Made by a program: the position numbers and the translations under genes | Part shown: piece by piece, positions 11,388 through 24,392 of the stretch | How positions within the stretch are numbered: the first letter of the stretch is position 1 | Layout of the letters: every line of letters starts with the position of its first letter | Notes under the pieces: model-generated | What the model was told of the DNA's origin: nothing | Database searches by the model: none | Seen by the model: the letters and a program-made list of their open reading frames with translations, nothing else | Assembly (NCBI GenBank): GCA_003260075.1 | Contig: QLIY01000923.1 | Coordinates: 1 to 64,000, forward strand | DNA: 64,000 bases | Direction of reading: 5' to 3' | Source of the DNA: Phallusia mammillata | Lineage: Eukaryota > Chordata > Ascidiacea > Phlebobranchia > Ascidiidae

Positions 11388-14300
11388 TTATTGAAGAGCG
11401 TACACTTTAAGGGTGGACTGTGACAGCATTGCAAGCATTGGGTTGCGGGAAGGCATGTGTACTGGTACGACATCCAGCGGGGGACCATCGTCACTGGAGA
11501 GGGATTGTACAAGGCCACATTTACTTGCGTTGTAAACCTGATGAAGAAAATTTGTCAGCAAAAAAAGTACATTAAAAACAGAACTTGAAGTATTTTCATA
11601 AATTTACGTTTCTATTTCTGGCGATAAACATAAATTCGCAACTGGGATCAGCCCTATTTCAGGCGCTGTAATAATAAACCATAAGTTTTCAAATGTATGA
11701 AATTCTCGATGCTGTAACGCAGTGGTCGGCAATCGCCGGTCCGCGGTCCGGTTCGTTACCGGGTCGTATAATTTTTTAGGTTAAAAGCTATAAAACATTT
11801 TGAAATTTTAGGTTCAAAAACGGTCCGCAGTGCAAAAAAGGTTGCTGACCCTTGCTGTAACGCAATTTTTTCTGACGTTTGCAGCGTTGCAACCACATGA
11901 AGGCCTTAGAGCTCGCGCCTATTTTGGTACATAAAAGAAGCGAAATAATAGACCGATCTGCTCTAATGAACAATTTCATAACGATTAAATATGTGTCGCT
12001 TGGTTTAACGCTTTGGACGGAAATTCGCACATTTTAGAGCAGGCCTATAAGAGCTCACCTGCTACTTAAGAACTGCTTGTTACCAAGTTTGTTTATCAAC
12101 TTACATGTAGCTGACGTTTCACTTCATCGCCAACACAAGCGATTAGTTGGGGGTCTGACGTTGCACTGTCGTCTTTCGGTAAGCAAAACAGTGCATTACG
12201 AGTCAACATGCTGTGCCGGGTGCCACCAGTAAAATTGGTTATGACATTACATGTGACATCAGATCCACTTGAGGTTTGCAGCTCAGACAGAATGTGCGTT
12301 GTCTTTGGATGATTTCGGCCTGTTCAAAACAACAAATACGTGAAGGAACACATACCAAATTTTGGACCTGTGGTTTTGTTTTTACCAACCCCTGAGAAAA
12401 ACTAAACATATTTGTGTTTTGAAACAAACCCAGACAAAAACGGTGTTTAGTTAAGTTTAAGTCAGCATGCAAAACATTGTATCTCTCCTAAACTACGATA
12501 TTACACATTTTGTTTAGACAAAGTGATTGACCCAGAAAATTTACAACATGGTCTCAAACCTGTACCTGCATGATTTTTAGTGCAACAGCAAAGTGTTTTA
12601 AATGTATATTCAAGGCTTTTACTTGGGGTCAACTTGCTCAACCACTGGGTTTACACTTAAATTTATTCCAAAGAAGTTGATAAATTGTCTGAAACAGGGG
12701 TCGGCAACCATTTTTGCACTGCGGACCGGCTTGAAACAAAAAAAACCCACAAATTTTCAGTACTGAAAACTAATTACAGTTATTACAACGTGAACATGAA
12801 CCTTAAACAAGTTTTATGCGGCCAGGTAACAAACCCCTCACGGACCCGCACTGGGCCACAGCCTGGTGGTTGCCGACCGCTGATCTAAAAGCTGTCTGAG
12901 ATGATAATTAAAATTTGAAAACACCCCAAAAAAATTCTGGAACTGTTTTACACCATATCAGCTACAAACACATAACACAAGAACCAGATGACACATCTCT
13001 ACACAAAACACTGACCTGGCCGATAGGTAACTAAACAATGATGTGTTTCACGACAATACTGGAGACCAGTGCAACTTCCAGGCTCCAAGGGGAGAATGGT
13101 TGGTTTGAAGTTGGATATTTCAGAGGGACCTTCGACATTTTGCCAAAACAAAGCACCTTCTAAGGTACCACTGAACAGCCCTCCTCGACAATGAAACGAT
13201 TCTGTGGCGAGTGGTGGGACATGGTGCAAGGAAACAACAGGACATCTGATAAAAAGACAGTAATAGAAATACAGTAAGCCTCAGTTGAACTGGATTAGGT
13301 TAATCCCAATTTTTGCCTAATTTGGACAAAACTTGAGGTAAAAATGATTTGTAACATAGTACGGCTTGAACTAATCAACATCTGTTAATTCTGATCTCCC
13401 CTAATCCAGACAAGTTTTGGTTCCACACAATCCATATTAAGTAATGTTAGCCTGTGGATTTAAAAAAGGAGGAAATTCAACTAGGGTACCGTATTTTACG
13501 GACCATAAAGCGCACCCGATTATAAGGCGCACTGTCAATAAATTGCTTTGATTAGTTTTTTGTTCATACATAAGGCGCACCGGGCTATAGAACGCAACAT
13601 ATTTTAAGGAGTATGGGTTACCGTATAAAGCATGGTTACCATATAATAGTATCAGTACTGGTTTTGAGTGTAGGCAATAAAGCACTACTTGATCCATACA
13701 TTAGGCGCACCGGCTTATAAGGCGCACGATCAATTTATGAGGAAAAAAAGAGGATTTAAATTGCGCCTTATGGTCCGTAAAATACGGTACTGGGTACATT
13801 GCAATGGTATTTTTAACACCTCACAAAAACAATATGGGCCTAATCATTTAAATATACTGACTGTCTCTGTGTCAAATGTTGCTATTCGAATCACCAGTGA
13901 CCCCAAAATATTTGCATCATAAAAAACTACATTTTTTGTAAAAAAAATTTGAAAATGAAATGTTAACGAAAATTAGTTCAAAAAGTCACCCAAAAAATAA
14001 AAAAAATATGTTTTTTTGTTATTTAAGTTACATACAAGACATACACTCATAGCATGATAATTACTGCTCAATCATTTTCCNAAGTAGGAGGTTTTCAGCA
14101 TGAGGACTAAACTTAAGATCCTTAATTGCCTTCTGGTGCAGCAGCGTAAAATATCCACTTTTTAAATCCATTGCACTAAGTTTTTTCACACCAAAACCTA
14201 CAATACAACAATAAAAACAGAGGATGTTTATTATCACTACATTTAAATCATTACAAGAATCACATAAAAACTTAAAATTTATCAGCAAGGCCTAACATGT

Positions 14301-17300
14301 GAGTTGAATTAAATTAACCATTCTAAATTGCAGCATTAAAACCATCGTAAATTGGTTTGGTAGAGACAATAAGTTATAGAAATAAAAGTTTGTGGAGAGA
14401 TTTTTTCAAACAGAACATTCCTGGACTATATAAGATAGCTTACCTGACATAAAGTTTGCATGAGGACTTGGTTGGGATATTGCAAAGTTCATTCCCTTCT
14501 GGTCAAAGTCCATAATTCTACAACCACCACCAGAATGAATGACAATACTTTTGACACAATTGTACAGCTTCTTCATAGATCCAGATGCCTCAGCTGAAGA
14601 GGAATTGCCAAACTTTTTGTCACTTCTATCCTCAGCAACAGTGGACATGTTCTAAAACGATTTTTTTTTAAAAGCTGTTGTCATCCAAGTTTTTGGCAAT
14701 AGCATTCCCTAAACATATGAAAACATGAAGCATGCTTACCTTCATTTGTGACTTTAGTCGGTTGCATTCTTCCATTGCCATTGTGTACTGCAAGCGAACT
14801 TTTGCGAGTTCCAGCTCTCTGTCTCTTCGCTCAGTTTTAGCTTTATCAGCAGCTCTACACAATAAAAAGGTATTTAACAGTTACATGGAAATACTTACAA
14901 TCTTTTAGTTTACAAAAGTGTTGCACAAAACCAATACTTCTCAACAAAGTCAATTGATTAAAGTTCATAAAATAATTTGTCCTGAAAATAAAGCTTCTTT
15001 TCTCCCAAGGGTGAAATATGCGCTACTCCAGCTTACAGATACTGATGAGGCAAAATATATATTATTCTCAAAATCTTAGGGACAAATGACTTTTACATGA
15101 ACTTTGATCAGTAGACTTGTAGGTTCAACATATTATAGATTATAAGCTTCATCCCCAAGCAACAAGCTGGGAAGGACTAATTTTAATTGAACAGTTTGCT
15201 TCAATGCCTTTAGATATGTACACTGTTTACTTTATTGCTTGTTCCAAATCACTGGTGTCAATTGCCTTTAGTTTCTTTGCATAGATTACTCGAACATCCA
15301 GTCTTTTTGCTTTTGCATTGCATTGTGGACATTTCTGATGGCAGTCCTTAAGCCATCGCTCCACGCATCTTTGTCCAAACAAATGCCCGCATCTAAACAA
15401 AAAAACAAAACACGCATAAGGCAAAGTAGGCAGGCAAAATATTTCACAAAGTTATTTCTCCACTGATCATATAAACAAATTTTGCTTTACTAACTAAAAA
15501 AAAGTTACTTTAATGACACTAAGCGGTGTTTTCCACTGGTGGTCCATGGTTCAAAGCAAANTGTGCACTGTCTGCAGCTTATCATTTATTGGCTCTATGC
15601 TTTTACATTGTATTACATTACTTCATGACAATGTATTTTACCCTTTCCCTAGCCATGAAAAAACTCTTAGATATAATGCTTTGAAAATAAATAAAAAGTT
15701 ACTGTATTGTAATTAACATAAAAAGAAATGTCTTTCTTATATATCCATTCTTCTGATTACTGAAGTAATTACCACCATTACATGCTTGAACAAAAACGTT
15801 TTTATTACCTAGATGAGGTATTTTCTAAAGTGGAGAGGGCTTCAGATGTATTTCTCAAGTCATACTGAATGTATCCACCAGTGCTAAGTCCTGTATAGAT
15901 TAAGTTTCGATCTGTAGCATCCCAACAGCATGACCACAGAGGTCTTCTGACTTTGTATTCATGAACTTTCGTGTTTCCTACAAGACTATAAAGGACAAAA
16001 TATCTAAAAGACAGAATTTGGGAGGATTTATATGTAATTGTATACATACTAAGTAGAAAAATGCCTTCTGCCTGTCTGGCTTTTGAGGCACCTAATCGCC
16101 TGTATTTACCAGTGCACTGTTTATTATTATGCATGAATCAGGGCAGTGCTAACACCCAATACCACTGCATTAGGCCAAAAGTCACCGGTACTACATGAAG
16201 TTTTCAGTCCATAAAATTTTAAAATATAGCTATCAACATGTTACAAAATGCATAAACAATTTTTCTTACTCTGTGATTCTTAGTGAACCGTCCAATGCAG
16301 CAGAAAGAAGGAGGTTTTCAGCATGAGGACTAAACTTAAGGCCCCCCCCCCTACAAAATGCATAAACAATTTTTCTTACTCTGTGATTCTTAGTGAACCA
16401 TCCAATGCGGCAGAAAGTAGGAGGTTTTCAGCATGAGGACTAAACTTAAGATCCTTAATTGCCTTCTGGTGCAGCAGCGTAAAATATCCACTTTTTAAAT
16501 CCATTGCACTAAGTTTTTTCACACCAAAACCTACAATACAACAATAAAAACAGAGGATGTTTATTATCACTACATTTAAATCATTACAAGAATCACATAA
16601 AAACTTAAAATTTATCAGCAAGGCCTAACATGTGAGTTGAATTAAATTAACCATTCTAAATTGCAGCATTAAAACCATCGTAAATTGGTTTGGTAGAGAC
16701 AATAAGTTATAGAAATAAAAGTTTGTGGAGAGATTTTTTCAAACAGAACATTCCTGGACTATATAAGATAGCTTACCTGACATAAAGTTTGCATGAGGAC
16801 TTGGTTGGGATATTGCAAAGTTCATTCCCTTCTGGTCAAAGTCCATAATTCTACAACCACCACCAGAATGAATGACAATACTTTTGACACAATTGTACAG
16901 CTTCTTCATAGATCCAGATGCCTCAGCTGAAGAGGAATTGCCAAACTTTTTGTCACTTCTATCCTCAGCAACAGTGGACATGTTCTAAAACGATTTTTTT
17001 TTAAAAGCTGTTGTCATCCAAGTTTTTGGCAATAGCATTCCCTAAACATATGAAAACATGAAGCATGCTTACCTTCATTTGTGACTTTAGTCGGTTGCAT
17101 TCTTCCATTGCCATTGTGTACTGCAAGCGAACTTTTGCGAGTTCCAGCTCTCTGTCTCTTCGCTCAGTTTTAGCTTTATCAGCAGCTCTACACAATAAAA
17201 AGGTATTTAACAGTTACATGGAAATACTTACAATCTTTTAGTTTACAAAAGTGTTGCACAAAACCATTACTTCTCAACAAAGTCAATTGATTAAAGTTCA

Positions 17301-18730
17301 TAAAAATCATTAGGTCATTTGTCCTGAAAATAAAGCTTCTTTTCTCCCAAGGGTGAAATATGCGCTACTCCAGCTTACAGATACTGATGAGGCAAAATAT
17401 ATATTATTCTCAAAATCTTAGGGACAAATGACTTTTACATGAACTTTGATCAGTAGACTTGTAGGTTCATCATATTATAGATTATAAGCTTTATCCCCAA
17501 GCAACAAGCTGGGAAGGACTAATTTTAATTGAACAGTTTCCTTCAATGCCTTTAGATATGTACACTGTTTACTTTATTGCTTGTTCCAAATCACTGGTGT
17601 CAATTGCCTTTAGCTTCTTTGCATAGATTACTCGAACATCCAGTCTTTTTGCCTTCGCATTGCATTGAGGACATTTTTGATGGCAGTCCTTTAGCCATCT
17701 TTCCACACATCTTTGTCCAAACAAATGCCCACATCTAAACAAAAATACATGAGACAAAACAAGTAGGCAAAACAATTGACAGGATTATTTCTGCACTGAT
17801 AGGATAAACAATTTTTGTTTTTTATACTTTTCTTTTAACTAAAAAAGTTGCAGCCCATGTCTTGTCACCAGCTGTACTAATAAGACCTCAAAAGTCAAAA
17901 CACTGTGCCGTGCATACAGCTTACATATTATTTATTGCCTTTATGTTTTATAAACAAAGTTACTTTAGTGACACCAGGCGGTGTTTTCCACTGGTGGTCC
18001 ATGGTTCAAAGCAAATTGGGCATGTCATGCCTTCATCTTCATCACTTGAAATGTCTGTTGCAGTTTTCTTTGAGCTCTTTTTTGGACTTGGTGATGAAGA
18101 AAGTTTCCGTTTGGCCTTAGTTGGTCTGATACCAGAGCGTATTTCTTGAAAGTCATCCTGTGTACCAGGCATAGGTGAAATTAACAATGGTGGGGCTACT
18201 GAAGAAGATGCAACATCTTCAACATGTGTTGTGGCATTTGAATCGCTTTCAGAGTTCAGAACTGGAGAAGCTGCTAAACTTGATGCAAGGGAACCATTAC
18301 TAGTGGTACTGGATGCAGACTCAGACCCATCAACAACTTGCGGCTGGCTGTTTCGAACCAGCTGCAAATGTGAGCGTATTTGTGATAACCGGCTCATCAT
18401 TTCATCATTTTGTGCATGTGTACGGTGAAGTACTGGTGACCGATCAGGCACAGCTTCTGCAACTTCTAAGAGTGTTGATACAGCTGTGGAGTCATTAGAT
18501 GACTCATCAGTGGTTACTGCTTGACCAGCATTAAAATTCCGGCTTCTGATCGAAAAGTCAGCAGTCCTAGCAGCATGGTCAGCAAAACTGATCTGAAATC
18601 CTGGTTCATCCTCATCAGAAGAGCGACTTAAAACATATTCCAGTCTATGGCCAGGTGCTACAGTGGAACCAAAGTCCGGTGCAGTGGATGGAAACAAAAT
18701 ATCATCTGGATCGAGATCAGATTCAGACAT
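11388..18730 (-). CDS. RFWD3: RFWD3, RING and WD40 E3 ubiquitin ligase
   Basis: E3 ligase of the RPA-linked replication-stress and Fanconi pathway (FANCW). Exons in gene order: 17964-18730, 17573-17734, 17073-17187, 16777-16984, 16380-16530, 15809-15985, 13016-13245, 12105-12319, 11388-11537; 2175 nt, 724 aa (human 774). The acidic, Ser-rich N-terminus has SQ sites (LSQI, NSQP) of the kind phosphorylated by ATM/ATR. The RING starts CPICFEPW at about 237 and continues CGHLFGQRC (257-265) to CPQC (277-280). A coiled coil covers about 311-348. WD repeats follow, with family-typical [33 protein letters not shown] and a C-terminal LKVYALQ. Exon 6 uses the acceptor at 15986 because it alone keeps frame (RITDLVGNTKV). 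The gene crosses two single-N joins. An extra copy of exons 1(end)-5 lies at 14082-15560, and a truncated exon 5 copy at 16270-16340. Confidence 0.95.
11720..11854. mobile_element. hAT-type MITE, 135 bp, in the last RFWD3 intron
   Basis: Ends CAGTGGTCGGCAA and TTGCTGACCCTTG. A perfect 8-base duplication CTGTAACG lies on both sides (11712-11719 and 11855-11862). Confidence 0.85.
12695..12882. mobile_element. hAT-type MITE, 188 bp
   Basis: Ends CAGGGGTCGGCAACC and GGTTGCCGACCGCTG. The flanks gtctgaaa and atctaaaa agree at 6 of 8. It is related to the 11720 element by its ends. Confidence 0.75.
13489..13787. mobile_element. MITE with CCGTATTTTACGGACCATAA ends, TA target site
   Basis: Near-perfect inverted ends of about 27 bases (CCGTATTTTACGGACCATAA and complement) flanked by TA on both sides. 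The words ataaggcgcac and gcgcacc recur several times inside. The TA flank suggests a Tc1/mariner-like or related origin, not hAT. It lies in a large RFWD3 intron. Confidence 0.75.
14082..15560 (-). repeat. Misplaced allelic copy of RFWD3 exons 1(end)-5
   Basis: This segment is bounded exactly by single Ns at 14081 and 15561. It matches about 16,416-18,016, including introns. Exon copies: 15509-15560 (end of exon 1), 15231-15392 (RING), 14740-14854, 14444-14651, and 14082-14197 (partial exon 5). In the RING exon I count about ten base differences from 17573-17734, all silent, while the 14444-14651 exon looks identical. With the gene's other exons present once and in order around it, this is most simply the second haplotype inserted as its own scaffold. 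A real partial tandem duplication is the alternative. Confidence 0.8.
16242..16450. repeat. 99-bp overlap duplicate around a 10-C filler (16342-16351)
   Basis: 16242-16340 recurs at 16352-16450 with a few silent changes. The block holds the end of RFWD3 exon 5, so that exon appears one and a half times. Only 16380-16530 is whole. Confidence 0.85.
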
Positions 18731-20257
18731 TTTTCAATTACATCAGGTGAAGGATTCCAGATTTGCATTCCTTTTGTTTATAAACCATTGAAATCTAAAA
18801 AAAACAAAACATTGAAAAAAAATCTACAGCTGTCCTGTTTGTTTACAAAACTGCTGTAAATACCAGTAGTTACCAATAAAACCAAGGTCAGATGCACTTT
18901 CTTGACCACATGCAATAGCTTCCTGGACCTATGAGGTATATCAACAATCTCTACATAAGGAATAATGTCATATGTGTGAAGTTTAGGCTTGCTACAATAA
19001 ACATTTTGCAAAGTGGCTTTTTGGTATTCCGTGCTTAATTAATTATGCGACGTCATATGTATGTGGTGGTTATGACGTAGTTTTCATTATATGTGAAGAT
19101 TGTTAATGTGGTGTGCTCAGTGCATGCGACGAGAGAGATTTAAGACTTTGAAGACAGTGGCCCCCCCCCCGGTTATGACGTAGTTTTCATTATATGTGAA
19201 GATTGTTAATGTGGTGTGATCTGTGCATGCGACGAGAGAGATTTAGGACTTTGAAGACAGTGGAGTTTAGTTTGCAACTCTGTGCTGTCACTGCTGTGCA
19301 CATTCAATCAACGGCTCGTCAACCAAAAAACAGCGTGCTACATACGGTATTTTTTTGAAAACAAGTTTCCTCACATGTATTTTTTTCACACACACAGTAT
19401 TGCTCCGTAACTGAACTAAATCTGTCAAGTGTCAACAATTCATCGAACTTTGCAGTTTGCACAAAATGACACAAACGTCAATCTTCCCGCGACTCAAAAC
19501 ACACTTTCACGAATCCCAGAAAGGCTCACGGCAAAAACACGTTCTGTCTGAGGGCATGTTAATGTGTCGCAAAATGATAAAAAAACTTTACCCGATATCG
19601 ATTTTCGGAGTTCCGCCGTTGTTGACTTACAATTTGTTTAAGCTTTAACATCTATGGTCCACTGAGAGGTACAAAAACATGTAATTTTGACAAATTTAAG
19701 GGTTTCTTTTTAATACAACACGTTACGTTGCGAGGAGCATTCATAAAGTTCTACGTTTTGTACTCACCAGCCAACACCTCCCCTAAACAGGCTATCCATT
19801 CGTAGGTTTTGTTTATTGAAAAAGATCGAAAATCGTGATAAAACAAGTGTAACCAACGACAAATGATTGTTTGCATTTGTTTTAGTAGTATTGAAATTTA
19901 TGATTGAGTTAAGTTTATTTCGCTTGGCAAAAGAAAACATAGCAACACAATACACTAAAACAATGCATTTGATACAAATATGGAGACGAACTTATTGGAC
20001 AATATCGCACATCAGTGTCATGTTTTCCATCTCTTATTACCCCAGCAGCTTCCTTTTTTGTTAGTTTTTTTATGATTTGTTATTTATTTTCTCATCAAAA
20101 TATTTCCTTTGGGGGTTCATTTCCAAACAAATGAGACCAAGATTTTGGGTAATTCCAGGAGTTCTAAACAAGTAAAATTGTTTACATCATTATAATCAAA
20201 TCAGCACTGGATTTTACATAAGAAGTGGCCTGGTATAGGTACAACTTAACCTATAGC
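18731..20257. other. Intergenic, RFWD3 upstream region
   Basis: This holds the RFWD3 promoter by position. A 93-base block (19068-19160) recurs at 19171-19263 across a 10-C filler (19161-19170), and each copy includes a gcgacgagagaga motif. No other gene is recognised. Confidence 0.5.
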
Positions 20258-20437
20258 CAGTGGTGGGATTCAGCCGGTTCGCACCGGTTCTGTAGAACTG
20301 TCCCACAAAATTTTATGAGATTAGCGAACCGATTAGCATTACTGGTTACTGTCAGTAGACTTTTAGCAACAGAACCGGCTGAAAAATATAACTTTTGTGA
20401 TAGAACCGGCTGACAAAAAATTTGAATCCCACCACTG
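20258..20437. mobile_element. hAT-type MITE, 180 bp
   Basis: Ends CAGTGGTGGGATTCA and TTGAATCCCACCACTG, with subterminal repeats of gaaccggctga. Perfect 8-base target duplication CCTATAGC (20250-20257, 20438-20445). Confidence 0.9.
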
Positions 20438-20688
20438 CCTATAGCCCCAATAGAAGAATAAGTAATTTGCAGACAAACATGCAAGGGTATCGACATTTTC
20501 CTTGTCTGATTATATGTGCAGCTTATAATACCAAATACACATTACACAAGCCTTAAACTTGGGTAAAAAAGTGAACTAATAAATTTGTGATGCACCAAAG
20601 TGGAAACATTTAGCCAAATATACTCTTTGCCAAAGCTTTAGTTTTGTACCAAAATTTTGCAATATTTTGGCAGACTTAGTTTAGACAA

Positions 20689-22903
20689 TCATTCTCTACT
20701 TGCAATCTATAGCAATTTGGGAGATTAAAATCCTTGCTGACGTATGTAAGGAACATAAGTCAACAATCTTTACGACATAATCTTACCAATTTGGATGAGA
20801 AACCCTTCCACTGGTTTAGTCTTTGTGTGAGAGTTACTGCTTCTGGAATGTTGTCCCCTTCAGAACAAAATGTCAGCAGCACCACATTTGGAATATTTTC
20901 CTCTGAACTAAAAATGTAAAATAGTAAAACAAATCATTCTTGCCTGTGTTTTTTATACCTTTAGCAGACAATAATGTCATGACCCTTAACATGGATTTGC
21001 TCAACAAAGATAACGAGCTAACCTCAACACAAATATGGTTTGATTCATACTATCCCATAAGTATGTTTGGAAACACCTATGTTTATATATAAAGCAGTAA
21101 AATCAATGAGTTATCAACCTGTCAATAACTACAGTCATGCCTAACATTGTAAAAGTCAGAACAGTTTGTATTTAATAGCACATTAAGTTATGTCCTAGTG
21201 CCTTGTGGGTGAAATGCTTGGTTGGCCAGGATAAAAAAATTCAGAAAAATTCACCCCCCCCCCAAAAGTCAGAACAGTTTGTATTTAATAGCACATTAAG
21301 TTATGTCCTAGGGCCTTGTGGGTGAAATGCTTGGTTGGCCAGAATAAAAAATTTCAGAAAAATTCAGGAGCCTATCACAAATTCAGCAGCCTATCTGTCA
21401 CGTAGGAACCAATAACAGACTGTTTAAGTTTCAACTTTGTTTGTGATAAATCCAGCAAAATTTTCTTTTTTTCTTACCACATCTTGTAAAGTTGTTTGGT
21501 AAATCCTCCTCCAGGCATGAACAGCACTCTGTCTCCATGTCCAACATTTCTTTGTTCTAACTGGCTCCATCCAAACTCAACAAACTTTTCGGGATCACAT
21601 GCAGAACTTTGCAAATACCGAAATGGCTGCCTAAAATACAAACTTTAAACTGTCTGCAAAACATACTTTTTGTAAGACAACCTCACCCCAGTAATTGTGA
21701 ATCTGATCTTTCAAAAGCATGAAGGCTTGATAATGTAATAAGTTCTTTGAAATGCAGGGCCTTGAACCATTGGGTGAGGGCTTCACAAAAGGTCTGTCGT
21801 TTGCCCTGTAATAAGACAAAATGACTGTTCATTGCAAACAACAGCATTCCAATTGGGTACTTACTTTTACAAGAGGAGAACGCAGTTGAATAACAGTAAT
21901 TTGTAGTGTGCTGCTGTGATACACTGAAAATACGATTGAAATATTTAATTAGCACAATAAAAGGTGTGTTACACATGTTCTCCTGCTTTGCTATTCATGT
22001 TTTTGCACACACACTCTATTTTTTTAGATTTTAAAGTTAAAATTATTATTACACACTCAATATTAGTTATGGCAAGCATTTACCAAAAAGTTGAAAATAT
22101 AGTAAGGTTTATTGTAAACATATCAAATTAGACCATAACTGAACCAAAAAGTATGTTAGTAGTTACCGGTAGTACAAATAAATCTGATTTATCACATGCA
22201 GGTTAATCAAACATTCTGTTTAGTTGCATCAAAAAACTTTGGCAAATTGGTTATGCAATGTACTCATCTGTACTGTACTATTACTGTTGCAAGTTTTTTT
22301 TTATTAACTTGTTTTCATTTCAATCTGTTTTTGCTGTATAAGTCAACCACCTTGCTTTAAAGGAGTGACATACCTTCTGTGCTGAGACTGAGAGAATTTT
22401 CATTTTTATTTGAAGTGTAAAAAGGATTGTTGGCAACAAGAGGAAGAAAGAGCTCCACACAAAAATATCCAATCTTTTGGAGATTCAAATTATGAATGAG
22501 AAGATCACATGCTAGTTGACCAACATTTCCCACAGATATTGCTGGCTGTAAAGAAAATGCATTGTAAAAAGTTTGCAAAACAATGGGGTACATATTACAA
22601 CATCATGATGCCTAATACACAGTTTAACCAATACAAGTCACAGCTCGCAACCACTTAATCATTTAAATTGTTTCATTAGGATGTAAAACTTGGAAACAAT
22701 TTTGTTCTGCTTCAATATTGGTTTCATTATTTTACAATTTTGATTAACTTTTGGCTGAGTATGGATGGTTTTTACTTCTTCTATTTATATGTAAGGGAAT
22801 TACTTTGTGCTTTGTGTCTTTAAGTAAGGCAAAAGTGACCTACCACAACTAGAGTGCTGTTTGTAAAATCCCAGGTTTCATCCGAAAAACATGGAACAAA
22901 CAT
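20689..22903 (-). CDS. PSMG2: PSMG2, proteasome assembly chaperone 2
   Basis: It pairs with PSMG1 to guide assembly of the 20S proteasome alpha ring. Exons: 22844-22903, 22374-22545, 21865-21923, 21687-21805, 21478-21630, 20787-20907, 20689-20706; 233 aa (human 264). The start reads MFVPCFSDE, as in vertebrates, then PAISVGNVGQLACDLLI. Conserved blocks follow: KIGYFCVELFLPLVANNPF, VIQLRSPLVKGKRQTFCEAL, LITLSSLHAFERSDSQLLG and GGGFTKQLYKMCSEENIPNV, ending TQRLNQWKGFSSKL. All phases fit. The last exon adds only IASRE and TGA; reading through the last donor instead gives a similarly short tail. Intron 5 holds an overlap duplicate (21151-21252 and 21264-21366) around a 10-C filler. Confidence 0.93.
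21151..21366. repeat. Overlap duplicate around a 10-C filler (21254-21263)
   Basis: About 102 bases are repeated with single-base differences, all inside PSMG2 intron 5, so coding is unaffected. Confidence 0.85.
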
Positions 22904-23261
22904 TGCTTTGCACAATCAAATAAATTACCCCTTGTGCAAACTTATTACAATTATTGCCTATAAGTACAAAATAAAACATTGTGAACACAAAAATATAGTA
23001 TATAATTATGAAAAAAACTGAAATCAAATGCCATTTTTATGATACATAAGCAATCTAATAGGGAATTGCCTGTTTAGTGTATCACTTTTTTAGTAGACCT
23101 ATTTACTTTCAACTTTTTGTTAATTACTTTTAAGTGACATTAACATGCAACAGCTTAACTGGCACAGCTCTCACATTCGGGCATACAACAACATTGACAA
23201 CGACAAAAACACTGACATACAATGGTATGAATTGTTTAAAAGGATATTACAAATATCAAAG

Positions 23262-23267
23262 TTTTAT
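23262..23267 (-). terminator. PIERCE2 polyadenylation signal (AATAAA)
   Basis: A canonical hexamer on the minus strand about 10-15 bases past the PIERCE2 stop, followed by the PSMG2 start some 360 bases on. Confidence 0.5.
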
Positions 23268-23276
23268 TCAGCACTG

Positions 23277-23654
23277 TCACATTTGTGGGTGATCGTAGAC
23301 TTTGCTCTTGTCCACAGCAGTGTTCAGGGAGTGATTCCTATACATGCCACAAAGTCCTAGATGCTGGGAAAATCTTTGTGATTTTCCATGAAAAGTTGAT
23401 GGCGTTGTCTCAGGAGTAGCTGGCAGTTCCCCATATGAGCCGGACGATGTTTGGTATAGAGGATGATTTGCTTCGTAACACTTTGCCCGTGGCATTTCAT
23501 CCTGAACAACCTCGACTTTTGCCAGGCACGAAAACACGGGATTTCCGCTATTAGGACAACTGGCAGCTTTACCCTTTGCTAGTGCGTCTTGTGCTGTGAC
23601 CGGATGACCTGGGTCCTTTTCCATCTGTGGCATTGTTCCAGTTGTAGCAGTCAT
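23277..23654 (-). CDS. PIERCE2: PIERCE2 (C15orf65-like), ciliary microtubule inner protein
   Basis: Piercer proteins bind inside the A-tubule wall of motile-cilium doublet microtubules. This single coding exon gives 125 aa. Family blocks are clear: SGNPVFSCL, then YQTSSGSYGELPATPETTPS, KSQRFSQHLGLCGMYRNHSL and NTAVDKSKVYDHP close to the C-terminus. Met at 23654 is chosen because a good acceptor (ttacatccag) ends just before it and a donor-like site (AAAG|gtaaaa) lies upstream, which implies a 5'UTR intron. An in-frame extension to 23768 is less likely. The gene lies on the same strand as TEKT3, about 1.9 kb downstream of it, and ends 374 bases before PSMG2 starts. Confidence 0.87.
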   Translation of the reverse strand: MTATTGTMPQMEKDPGHPVTAQDALAKGKAASCPNSGNPVFSCLAKVEVVQDEMPRAKCYEANHPLYQTSSGSYGELPATPETTPSTFHGKSQRFSQHLGLCGMYRNHSLNTAVDKSKVYDHPQM

Positions 23655-24392
23655 CGAGCTGGATGTAAATACACTTAGAAAATGTGTTTTTACCTTTGCC
23701 TTTTCGAAAACAGCTGATTCATTTCGTCTTCGTGCTGTTGCTGGTGGATACAAAAAACACTGCAGCACAGAACCATGTCATAAATTTAATTTAGGGGTGC
23801 AGTTGGATTATTAAATATTTCTCACAATTTTTTACTTTACACTTATCATATCGTTAAACATTTTGCAAATGAATATACTACACCAAAATATGGCAATCGC
23901 AAAGGCATGTGAAACTTCTAAGATATAATATTCCGGTGGAACCAGAGACTACTAAGCAGTGGTAAAGCTACTAACACCATAACGCACAAGACACCCAATA
24001 TCGATTAGGGGGCGTAAAGAGCTGAATTTTTTATTTAGCGGCTATAAATGGGTTGGGTTGGGAACTAAGTTTTTAAATTTTTTAGCCCCCCCCCCAACTT
24101 CTAAGATATAATATTCCGGTGGAACCAGAGACTACTAAGCAGTACCGTCTGGTGCTGCGGAACAACAAAATCAAGCGGAATAGATTTACAGGTAAATTGA
24201 CAATCTCTAAACCTAATATACATAAAGAATGTACAACTGAGCTACATAAATAATTAATTCACCAGTAGACTTAGGTATTACAGACCACCAAATTCGTTTT
24301 GTTCTCGCAAAGTTATTGTCACTCACTGTTGGACACACCCAACAAAATAGATTCTCCTGGGAAGTAACTTGACCAACGTAAAACCTTACTCT
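23655..24392. other. Intergenic with a partial overlap duplicate
   Basis: 23913-23960 recurs at 24096-24143 after a 10-C filler (24086-24095). About 125 bases present only on the first contig end lie between. No gene is recognised beyond the putative PIERCE2 5'UTR. Confidence 0.5.
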
